DNA of 64,000 nt from [Synechococcus] sp. NIES-970 (GTDB taxonomy: Bacteria; Cyanobacteriota; Cyanobacteriia; Cyanobacteriales; MRBY01): assembly GCA_002356215.1 (NCBI GenBank), contig AP017959.1, forward strand, positions 2,620,195-2,684,194, read 5' to 3'. The notes below the pieces were generated by a model that was given only the letters and a program-made list of their open reading frames with translations, did not search any database and was not told the DNA's origin. Position 1 is the stretch's first letter. Each line of letters opens with the position of its first letter. Both the position numbers and the translations under genes were made by a program. This document shows positions 56,221 to 63,184 of the stretch, piece after piece.

Positions 56221-57729
56221 ATGCTTACCTCAAAATATGTCCTGGCGTTAGATTTGGGTACGACAGGCAACCGCGCTTTATTGTTTAACCGCAACGGCGA
56301 CCTCATCGCCCAAGCCTACAAAGAGCTCACCCAGTATTATCCCCAGCCCGGTTGGGTCGAACATGACGCCAGTGAAATCTGGAACGATACCCAGGCCGTA
56401 CTCCGGCAGGTGCTCAATAACAATAATCTCGATGTCCGCGACATTGCGGCGATCGGCCTCACCGTCCAGCGGGAAACCTGTTTACTCTGGGATAAAACGA
56501 CAGGAAAACCCCTCCACCGGGCGATCGTTTGGCAAGACCGCCGCACCGCCCCCCTCTGTCAAACCTTAAGTGCCGCCGGGAAAGCTGCCGAAATTTATGA
56601 AAAGACGGGCCTTGTTTTAGATGCTTATTTTTCGGCAACAAAATTACATTGGTTACTAAACTGGGCCTGGGAAAATAGCACCGTAAAGCCGGAAAATATC
56701 CTCGCGGGCACCATCGACACCTGGATCCTCTGGAACCTCACGGGGGGAAAAGTCCATCGCACCGACCACAGCAATGCCAGCCGGACAATGCTGCTCAATC
56801 TCCAGACCCAGGACTGGGATCTAGATTTATTGGATCTGTTCGACATCCCCGCCCAGATAATGCCGACGGTGCAGTCTAGTCTGGGTGAGTTTGGCACCAC
56901 AGATCCTGCCCTCTTTGGAGCGGCCATTCCAATTACTGCGATTTTTGGGGATCAACAGGCGGCCCTCTATGCCCATGGTTGCGATCGCCCGGGGTTATTA
57001 AAATGCACCTATGGCACGGGGGCTTTTTTGGTGGCCCACACGGGGGATCAAATTAAGCGATCGCAGCACCAACTTTTAAGCACCATTGCCTGTACCCAGC
57101 CCAGCAGGGATGGGACAAACCTCCAGGTCGGCTATGCCCTCGAAGGCAGTATGTTTACTGCCGGGGCCTGTATCCAATGGTTGCGAGATGGCTTGCAAAT
57201 TATTGACACCGCCGCCGAAACTGATGCCCTCGCCCAAACGGTTGAAAACAACGGCGGCGCTTATTTTGTGCCCGCGCTCAGCGGCCTGGGAGCGCCCCAC
57301 TGGGATATGAGCGCCCGGGGTGCTTTCCTTGGTTTGACCAGGGGCGTCAAAAAAGAACATCTGGTGCGGGCTGTCCTGGAGGCGATCGCCTACCAAGTTA
57401 AGGAAGTGGTCGATGCCATTAACCAAGATTCCGGCACACCGATCCAGGAGCTAAAGGTTGATGGAGGGGCCTGCCATAACAATTTCTTGATGCAGTTTCA
57501 GGCCGATGTCTTGGGGATCCCCGTCGAACGGCCCGCCATGCTTGATGCCACCGCCCAAGGGGCCGCTTTTGCTGCCGGATTAGCAGTCGGTTTTTGGGAC
57601 GATTACCAAACCCTTGTGCAAAATCGCAAAATTGACCACGTCTTTAAACCCAGTGCCAATGCTACCCAAGCTCAAGAGTATTTTAAAACCTGGCAAAAAG
57701 CCGTCGAACGCGCCAAAAATTGGGTCTAA
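56221..57729 (+). CDS. glpK: Glycerol kinase
   Basis: A 502-residue FGGY kinase that phosphorylates glycerol to glycerol-3-phosphate. Visible: LALDLGTTGNRALLF (phosphate-1 loop), VQRETCLLWDKTTGKPLHRAIVWQDRR, TYGTGAFLVAHTG, and KVDGGACHNNFLMQFQADVLG. A good ribosome site (AAGGA) marks ATG 56221; longer upstream frames are not needed. With glpD it channels glycerol released by gghA. The 383-base gap before it shows no other feature. Confidence 0.95.
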   Translation: MLTSKYVLALDLGTTGNRALLFNRNGDLIAQAYKELTQYYPQPGWVEHDASEIWNDTQAVLRQVLNNNNLDVRDIAAIGLTVQRETCLLWDKTTGKPLHRAIVWQDRRTAPLCQTLSAAGKAAEIYEKTGLVLDAYFSATKLHWLLNWAWENSTVKPENILAGTIDTWILWNLTGGKVHRTDHSNASRTMLLNLQTQDWDLDLLDLFDIPAQIMPTVQSSLGEFGTTDPALFGAAIPITAIFGDQQAALYAHGCDRPGLLKCTYGTGAFLVAHTGDQIKRSQHQLLSTIACTQPSRDGTNLQVGYALEGSMFTAGACIQWLRDGLQIIDTAAETDALAQTVENNGGAYFVPALSGLGAPHWDMSARGAFLGLTRGVKKEHLVRAVLEAIAYQVKEVVDAINQDSGTPIQELKVDGGACHNNFLMQFQADVLGIPVERPAMLDATAQGAAFAAGLAVGFWDDYQTLVQNRKIDHVFKPSANATQAQEYFKTWQKAVERAKNWV

Positions 57730-57755
57730 CCCCCTCTGCCTACGGCATCTCCCCC

Positions 57756-57777
57756 GAGGGAGAAATTCCCTCTGTTT
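57756..57777 (+). terminator. Terminator of glpK
   Basis: GAGGGA (57756-57761) pairs with TCCCTC (57767-57772) around a 5-base loop, followed by TG and five T. Confidence 0.7.
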
Positions 57778-57865
57778 TTACAGCACTCAACCCTTTATTC
57801 CCCTCCTCAGGGAGGACTAGGGATGGGTTTAGGGGGATGTAAACCACTCACTTAACGAAGGATTT

Positions 57866-59110
57866 ATGACTGTTTTAGCGCTCCATGACCAACATTATTC
57901 CCTGGATCATGCAGCTTTTCTCGAAACCCTGAGCACCACCAAAAATTTACTGATTATTCAAGATCTTGATGGCGTCTGTATGGGCCTTGTTAAAGATCCC
58001 CTCACCCGCACAATCGACCCTGATTACATCCGCGCTAGCCGTAAGTTTAAGGATCACTTTTTTGTTTTGACCAATGGCGAACATGGAGGGAAACGGGGTG
58101 TCAATCGTATCGTCGAGCGGGCATTTCGGAACATTGACGCCAAGCATGAAATTAGTTATCTGCCCGGCTTGGCTGCTGGGGGGGTGCAATGGCAGACTGA
58201 TCAGGGCCAAATTTCCCATCCTGGAGTCAGCCAAGCAGAACTGAATTTTCTCGCGACTGTGCCGGATTTGATCGGTCAATGTCTGCAGCAATTTTTTGCA
58301 AAGTACCCCGATCTTTTTCCGACGGACAATCAACCGGAGCTGATCCATGCGTCGGTTTTAGATAATCTCGTTTCGCCGACGGCAAACCTAAACGTTCTCG
58401 CGGAATATTTAGGCGATCGCCTGGATATTTACCAAGATCTCCAGCGCACCATCGCAGCTTTGCTGGATGATTTGTTAGAAAAAGCCAGCCAACAGGGTTT
58501 AGACAACAGTTTTTTTGTGCATTATGCGCCCAATCTAGGCCGCGATCACACCGGGATAGAAATGGTCCGCTTTGCAACTGGTGCTGATTCTGGCACAACG
58601 GATTTTCAGTTTATGGTACGCGGTGCTGTGAAAGAAGCAGGGGTATTGGTATTGCTCAATGAATACTACTCTCGTCATGCAAAGTATTATCCCCTTGGTG
58701 AAAATTTCAATGCCCGCCAAGCACCCCAAAACCATGAGGATTTATTACAGCTTGTGCAAGACAATTTTGATCCGCAGTTAATGCCTCTCATCGTTGGGGT
58801 TGGTGATACGGTGACCAGCCAGACTGAAGGGAATCAGGTGAGACGGGGCGGGAGCGATCGCCTATTTTTGCAACTGGTTCAAGATATCGGCCAATGGGCT
58901 AAGAGTGGCAATTTGGTGGTGTATATCGACAGCTCCCAGGGAGAATTAAAAAACCGAATCCCGTTAAAAATTGGCGTTGTTGCGGGTCAAGAGAAAGTGA
59001 TCGCAGGGATCACAGATCCGGCGGATCCATTGAAAATCAACGTCGCTTTTCCGGACGGTTTTGAGCAATACACCACTCTCTTTCAACAGGCTGCCGCAAA
59101 ACGAGGCTAA
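57866..59110 (+). CDS. stpA: Glucosylglycerol-3-phosphate phosphatase (StpA/GgpP)
   Basis: A 414-residue phosphatase close to Synechocystis StpA. The HAD nucleophile motif is IQDLDGVCMG (Asp33, Asp35). The C-terminal part contains VGVGDTVTSQ, where the usual metal-binding acid lies. It removes phosphate from glucosylglycerol-phosphate made by ggpS. It lies beside glpK here, whereas I recall it separate from ggpS in Synechocystis. Confidence 0.93.
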   Translation: MTVLALHDQHYSLDHAAFLETLSTTKNLLIIQDLDGVCMGLVKDPLTRTIDPDYIRASRKFKDHFFVLTNGEHGGKRGVNRIVERAFRNIDAKHEISYLPGLAAGGVQWQTDQGQISHPGVSQAELNFLATVPDLIGQCLQQFFAKYPDLFPTDNQPELIHASVLDNLVSPTANLNVLAEYLGDRLDIYQDLQRTIAALLDDLLEKASQQGLDNSFFVHYAPNLGRDHTGIEMVRFATGADSGTTDFQFMVRGAVKEAGVLVLLNEYYSRHAKYYPLGENFNARQAPQNHEDLLQLVQDNFDPQLMPLIVGVGDTVTSQTEGNQVRRGGSDRLFLQLVQDIGQWAKSGNLVVYIDSSQGELKNRIPLKIGVVAGQEKVIAGITDPADPLKINVAFPDGFEQYTTLFQQAAAKRG

Positions 59111-59165
59111 AAAAGTTCACGGGCGATCGCCCCCCCTAAAATAGATATAGCCCTCAGAGATTGAG

Positions 59166-59516
59166 ATGATCATGAGCCCAAACCTGGAACTAATCCTCGA
59201 ATCCCTCAAGCAAAAGTTGAGTGCACATTATGGAGAACGTCTCGTTAACTTAACTCTGTTTGGTTCCCAGGCTCGTGGTGATCAACAAGCTGAATCGGAT
59301 ATAGACATCTTGGTGGTACTGCGCCCCCAGAATAGTGATGGTAAAACGCTATCAGTCAATCCAGTTGAGGAAATTAAACGTACCGGCAAAATCGTTGCGG
59401 ATCTTTCCCTTGAATATGACGTCGTGATCAGTTGTCTCTTTATGGATGAGCTTAATTATCAGACTCGTAATAGCGCGTTACTGCGCAACATTCGCCAAGA
59501 AGGAGTGTTGCTGTGA
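59166..59516 (+). CDS. MNT-type minimal nucleotidyltransferase (antitoxin-like)
   Basis: A 116-residue DNA polymerase beta-like nucleotidyltransferase. The catalytic motif is GSQARGDQQAESDIDILVVL (GS-x10-DxD), fully intact. MNT proteins pair with HEPN toxins and can neutralise them by AMPylation. The stop overlaps the GTG of the following HEPN gene by 3 bases, the classic layout, but that partner is broken (59513). ATG 59172 is an alternative start. Confidence 0.85.
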   Translation: MIMSPNLELILESLKQKLSAHYGERLVNLTLFGSQARGDQQAESDIDILVVLRPQNSDGKTLSVNPVEEIKRTGKIVADLSLEYDVVISCLFMDELNYQTRNSALLRNIRQEGVLL

Positions 59517-59660
59517 CCGAACTTGATTGAGGCACAAGAGCTGCGGACTATCGGTGACTATGGAAAAGTGAATGCTGTCACAGTCGAGCAGGCCCAAGAG
59601 CAAATTGACCGGGCTGAAAAATTTGTTGCGATCGCACTTCAGGAGATCGGCCAAATATAA
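59513..59660 (+). pseudogene. HEPN-domain toxin gene with internal deletion
   Basis: GTG 59513 starts four codons (MTEL) typical of a HEPN protein and reaches a stop at 59528. From 59523, in another frame, 46 codons match a HEPN C-terminus, with RTIGDYGKVNAVTVEQAQE and RAEKFVAIA, ending at 59660. The central part with the RX4-6H catalytic motif is missing. Only the first codons and the last ~45 remain, so no toxin is made. Confidence 0.7.
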
Positions 59661-59728
59661 CTCAGGCGATCGCCCGCCCACTGGGCAAAATCAAAAACAC
59701 TTGTATTAATAAGTCTAAACCAGCATTA

Positions 59729-59827
59729 ATGACAACTCAGCAAGCGGCCCTGACTGACTTTGTGCAATATTGCCAAACTTTCATCATCAAGCCAGATTTT
59801 CAACTGGATTTGAGCACCATTTGGTGA
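59729..59827 (+). pseudogene. Deletion scar joining a methylase-like start to an Uma2 end
   Basis: A 32-codon in-frame chimera. The first ~19 codons (MTTQQAALTDFVQYCQTFI) resemble the start of large restriction-modification-type DNA methylases as I remember them. The last codons (PDFQLDLSTIW) equal the end of the intact Uma2 gene at 61862. The 37 bases 59791-59827 match 62407-62443 at 34 positions, and all three differences are synonymous or stop-for-stop. Confidence 0.6.
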
Positions 59828-59912
59828 GTTTTCACGGAGCGCGAAGCTCAGCCTGATTTCATGAAATTTTCTGGAAAAAGTCAATATTTTTTACATTGGA
59901 GAACTTGCATTA

Positions 59913-59947
59913 TCTCTAGGGAGATTTTCTTTAAGACTACCTAGAGA
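59913..59947. promoter_or_regulatory. Inverted repeat upstream of the J-domain/HNH cassette
   Basis: TCTCTAGG (59913-59920) and CCTAGAGA (59940-59947) are perfectly complementary across 19 bases, about 120-155 bases before the J-domain ATG. Possible operator or hairpin; no regulator is known. The rest of 59828-60066 is AT-rich and carries no other gene. Confidence 0.35.
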
Positions 59948-60066
59948 ATGCTTTTTAGAAAAACAAACAATTTAAGAAATGTAACAATTGCTTGTTATTA
60001 CTATTGTGTTCAATCTTCTCAATAGGCATTGTGTTATTTTGGGGTATATCCACAAACAACAAACTT

Positions 60067-60609
60067 ATGGCCACAAGTAAGAGCAAAAAACGTCCTAATA
60101 TTAATTATGTCAAGGAAAAAATAGCGCATATTGCTGCAAAGTATAAATATGATCCTGAAATATTGTTAGAGTTCGCTGAATATGTCAATGGCGGTAAATT
60201 TACTCCTGTTGAACTAAGTATGCAACAGCTTAAAAATGCTGTCGTGAAATCATTTGGTTGCAAAAATTACCAAGAACTCAAAAAAAATGGAAATTTCAAG
60301 CTTTATGTTAAAGATGAAAATTTGAAGTTAAACCTAAAAACGTCATGGAAAAAAATTTATCGTGAGTGGGTAGATATTCCAGAAAGCGAAAAAAATGATA
60401 TTGGCTATGGTTGCATCAATGGAATTGATATATTTAAAAATTTTAGACCCTGGGAAGTCTTTGAACTGAATCCCCGAGAAGCATCTGTCGAAGATATCAA
60501 GACAGCTTTTCGAAAGCTAGCTTTAACACATCATCCCGATCATGGTGGAGATCAAAAAGTATTTGCACAACTCCAGCATATGCGAGATAGTCTTTTAGCA
60601 GCTTATTAA
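60067..60609 (+). CDS. Protein with C-terminal J domain (DnaJ-like co-chaperone module)
   Basis: A 180-residue protein. The first ~125 residues are lysine-rich and not recognised. Residues ~129-180 form a J domain: WEVFELNPREAS, helix II IKTAFRKLALT, the HPD loop at 156-158, then HGGDQKVFAQLQHMRDSLL. The J domain would stimulate an Hsp70. There are no Gly/Phe or zinc regions, so it is not a standard DnaJ. ATG 60067 is preferred; an upstream TTG frame (59992) would add a hydrophobic segment. It lies 18 bases before the HNH gene, likely one operon, and is AT-rich compared with the core genome. Confidence 0.75.
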   Translation: MATSKSKKRPNINYVKEKIAHIAAKYKYDPEILLEFAEYVNGGKFTPVELSMQQLKNAVVKSFGCKNYQELKKNGNFKLYVKDENLKLNLKTSWKKIYREWVDIPESEKNDIGYGCINGIDIFKNFRPWEVFELNPREASVEDIKTAFRKLALTHHPDHGGDQKVFAQLQHMRDSLLAAY

Positions 60610-60627
60610 CAATTATCTTGAAGAAGC

Positions 60628-61647
60628 ATGACAAAAAAACAATCTTTTAATATCAAGGATAAGGAATTAGCTGGGTCATGGTCCATCAGCATGGAAAGGC
60701 TATATGAAATATGTGATTTCTTTGATGCAAATGACGAAGATGAATGGAATTTAAATCATGATGAACACTTTATATGGGTCAATCAAAAACTAAGAAAAAG
60801 AATCTTTAGTCCCCCAGGTGCTTACGCTATTTGTCGATACATTGACCAAAATGAAGGTAAAAATTTATTTCGCAAATTAACACGTTGGATTAGCGGACGG
60901 GACAGGCAAATTAGAAGTATGCTTGTTCAAAAGAAAATCATAGATATTGTAGACGAAAAAAATGCAATAGTATTTCAATCTGGAAAAGCTTTTGTCACGC
61001 AACGATATACAAGAGAGATATTGGGTTTATACCGTAGGCAAGATGTCTTAAATAGAGCATTTGAAGAAGAAATGAAAAGCTCTAACAGAGAACCATTACA
61101 ACTGGGAAAACACTTTATTATAAATGAGGAAAATTATAAGTGTTTTAGCGGTGCTGGCATTGCTAGAGTTAGCTCAAATCTCGGTCAAACATTGACAAAT
61201 AAGCATCGTAGAGAGTGGTGCAACTTAGTCTCTCAGCAGATTGGTGGTGAGATCAAGCGTTTAATGGAAGACCGTGAACTAAGAGAGCAGAAAATTCAAG
61301 CGGCTATGCAAAAAGCAAAAAACAGTGCAAAGGGAGTATGTCAAATAACAGGAGAAAAGAAGACTGCGGCCAATCCATTTAATCTAGCAGTACATCATGT
61401 TTTCGATAAAAAAACATATCCTGATTTAGCTGATCACCCTAACAACTTAATTGTCATCAAGGATGAAATTCATCAAGATTTTCATACATGGATGGGAGGA
61501 ACAAAAGAACCCTGTGGTGTTGAAGAGTTTGAAAAATTTATTATTGAATTTTCAAGTGATCTATTTATCAAGCATGGCTCTCCACAGATGAGCAAAGCTC
61601 TCAAAAAAATAAAGAAAATTAAAATGACAGTTAAGCCACTACTTTGA
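60628..61647 (+). CDS. HNH-type nuclease-like protein
   Basis: A 339-residue protein. The C-terminal part (about 236-290) has an HNH-like fold: CQITGEKKTAANPFN, then AVHHVFD (His256-His257), NNLIVI (Asn273) and IHQDFHTW (His282, His286). This gives the H-N-H order of a beta-beta-alpha-metal nuclease. The N-terminal ~200 residues (with ICRYIDQNEG and RWISGRDRQIRSMLV) are not recognised and may bind DNA. A charged helix (RLMEDRELREQKIQAAMQ) links the two. ATG 60628 follows a purine-rich AAGAAG site. Together with the J-domain gene it forms a compact cassette flanked by gene remnants. Confidence 0.72.
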   Translation: MTKKQSFNIKDKELAGSWSISMERLYEICDFFDANDEDEWNLNHDEHFIWVNQKLRKRIFSPPGAYAICRYIDQNEGKNLFRKLTRWISGRDRQIRSMLVQKKIIDIVDEKNAIVFQSGKAFVTQRYTREILGLYRRQDVLNRAFEEEMKSSNREPLQLGKHFIINEENYKCFSGAGIARVSSNLGQTLTNKHRREWCNLVSQQIGGEIKRLMEDRELREQKIQAAMQKAKNSAKGVCQITGEKKTAANPFNLAVHHVFDKKTYPDLADHPNNLIVIKDEIHQDFHTWMGGTKEPCGVEEFEKFIIEFSSDLFIKHGSPQMSKALKKIKKIKMTVKPLL

Positions 61648-61707
61648 TTTTAAAAATATTCCTTAAATTGCAAACTATCCTGTTTTTAGCAAATTAAATG
61701 ATGGAAG

Positions 61708-61857
61708 ATGCTGGGTCAATTTCATGAACTTCAGCGACTTCAAGACGATATCCTCAAAAAACTGCTCCACCTAAACCTCGCCCTCGCCGAAAAAGAAAAA
61801 AATGGCGAAAATATAGTTGGCCCCTGGGCGATCGATAATCCACCGACTGCAAATTAA
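61708..61857 (+). pseudogene. C-terminal remnant of a restriction-modification-type DNA methylase
   Basis: Fifty codons open from ATG 61708 to TAA 61857, with LQDDILKKLLHLNLALAEKE and a tail IVGPWAIDNPPTAN. This resembles the end of large DNA methylases, whose last helix often reads 'LLALNL'. No catalytic motif is left. It ends 4 bases before the intact Uma2 gene, so a methylase-Uma2 order probably preceded the decay. Confidence 0.5.
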
Positions 61858-61861
61858 GCGA

Positions 61862-62443
61862 ATGAATATCACCCTCCCTTTAGAGCTGACCCTCGAAAAC
61901 TGCAATTTCAGCGACGAACAATTCTTTCAGCTCTGCCAACAAAATAAAAACTTCCGTTTCGAGCGGAATGCCCAAGGAGATTTAGCGATTATGTCCCCCA
62001 CCGGCGGCGAAACCAGCGAACGCAACGCCAGTCTAACGGCACAACTCTGGGTCTGGAATCAACGATCCAAACGGGGAAAAACGTTTGATTCCTCCGGCGG
62101 ATTTATCCTACCCAATGGCGCAATGCGATCGCCTGATGCCGCCTGGATTCCTCTCGCTCGTTGGGACGCCCTGGAACCGGAAGCAAAGACGAGATTTTTA
62201 CCCCTCTGCCCCGATTTTGTCGTTGAGCTGCTTTCACCGACAGATTCCCTGCCCCGCACCCAAGCCAAGTTACAGGAATTTATCGACAATGGGACGCAGC
62301 TCGGTTGGCTGATTAACCGGGCGACGCACCAGGTTGAAGTGTATCGCCCCGATCAACCTGTGGAAACGCTTGAGCTGCCGGAATTTCTGAATGGCGAAAC
62401 TGTCCTGCCAGATTTTCAACTGGATTTGAGTACTATTTGGTAA
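61862..62443 (+). CDS. Uma2-family (DUF820) putative endonuclease
   Basis: A 193-residue protein of the PD-(D/E)XK-like Uma2 family, very numerous in cyanobacteria. Visible: FRFERNAQGDLAIMSPTGGE, RSPDAAWIP (catalytic Asp), and FVVELLSPTDSLPRTQAKL with the E/x/K-type region. Function is not established; nuclease activity is predicted. ATG 61862 is the natural start. Its last 37 bases recur as a remnant at 59791. Confidence 0.88.
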   Translation: MNITLPLELTLENCNFSDEQFFQLCQQNKNFRFERNAQGDLAIMSPTGGETSERNASLTAQLWVWNQRSKRGKTFDSSGGFILPNGAMRSPDAAWIPLARWDALEPEAKTRFLPLCPDFVVELLSPTDSLPRTQAKLQEFIDNGTQLGWLINRATHQVEVYRPDQPVETLELPEFLNGETVLPDFQLDLSTIW

Positions 62444-62452
62444 GGCCCTAGG

Positions 62453-62488
62453 CTAATCCAATTTCCGACCAATGAGCTCGACGAAATC
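62453..62488 (-). pseudogene. Fragment of an ABC ATPase C-terminus
   Basis: Read on the minus strand it encodes DFVELIGRKLD and a stop, close to the C-terminus IFVELTGRQLD of the ABC ATPase at 63185. Over 33 bases (62454-62486 against 63186-63218) 28 are identical. It lies just before the VapBC-type pair. Confidence 0.6.
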
Positions 62489-62514
62489 AAGCCCAATTTC
62501 AAAAAAACAGAACC

Positions 62515-62706
62515 ATGACAGAAAGAGAACAATTGATTCGAGAAATTGAACAGATCCCCGATTATTTAGTTCATAAAATACTAAAAATCTTGTTAGAAGA
62601 AAGGCAAGAAAAATTCAATCTTGACCAGTCTGAAAAATTACGTCCTTTTGGATTATGTGAAGGAGAATTCATCGTTCCAGATGATTTTGATGAGCCATTG
62701 CCATAA
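62515..62706 (+). CDS. VapB-like antitoxin, shortened by a premature stop
   Basis: A 63-residue protein. The N-terminal helix (REQLIREIEQIPDYLVHKIL) is a DUF2281-like dimerisation or DNA-binding region; the C-terminal FGLCEGEFIVPDDFDEPLP is the conserved toxin-binding tail. Related proteins normally continue PLPEDI...; here the Glu codon reads TAA at 62704, and the frame then continues with DIIQLFENPV to a TAG at 62737. The antitoxin thus lost about eleven residues. The toxin gene starts 35 bases after the new stop. Confidence 0.78.
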   Translation: MTEREQLIREIEQIPDYLVHKILKILLEERQEKFNLDQSEKLRPFGLCEGEFIVPDDFDEPLP

Positions 62707-62741
62707 GACATTATTCAACTATTTGAGAATCCAGTTTAGCC

Positions 62742-63131
62742 ATGGAGATCTTGCTGGATACACATATTTTTCTCTGGTTTTTAAATAAAGATTCTCGTCT
62801 TCCCATAGGAATCATTACAGCTATCCGCAATCCAGATAACATTGTCTCTTTGAGTGTTATCTCAATTTGGGAAGCAACGATTAAACATCAGCTTGGTAAA
62901 CTTCCTTTACCAGAATCTCCAGAAATATATTTAACAGAACAGAGAAAACGCCATGGTATCGATAGCTTATCAATTACAGAAAATACAATTAAAGAGTTGA
63001 TTCACCTACCAAATATCCATCGTGATCCATTTGATCGTCTTCTGATTTGTCATGCTAAAGAAAAAAAGTTGGTTTTTATTAGTCAGGATCCTCTTGTTTT
63101 AAAATATCTAGAAGTTGAATTTTTCCAGTAA
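62742..63131 (+). CDS. PIN-domain ribonuclease toxin (VapC-like)
   Basis: A 129-residue PIN domain with all acidic residues: Asp6 (LLDTHIF), Glu44 (IWEATIKHQ), Asp95 and Asp98 (HRDPFDRLL). It would cleave RNA and is paired with the upstream antitoxin; the toxin itself looks intact. ATG 62742 lies two bases after the old antitoxin stop (62739), the usual tight coupling. Confidence 0.88.
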   Translation: MEILLDTHIFLWFLNKDSRLPIGIITAIRNPDNIVSLSVISIWEATIKHQLGKLPLPESPEIYLTEQRKRHGIDSLSITENTIKELIHLPNIHRDPFDRLLICHAKEKKLVFISQDPLVLKYLEVEFFQ

Positions 63132-63184
63132 AAAATAAAAATTTTTAATGTCATGTTTGTCAATTGAATTATTCAAAATAAGAA

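Noticed and set aside
57801-57842. GC-rich repeat-like stretch before stpA
   Set aside because: It resembles dispersed cyanobacterial repeats and forms a CCTCC/GGAGG hairpin, but no second copy was seen in this window.
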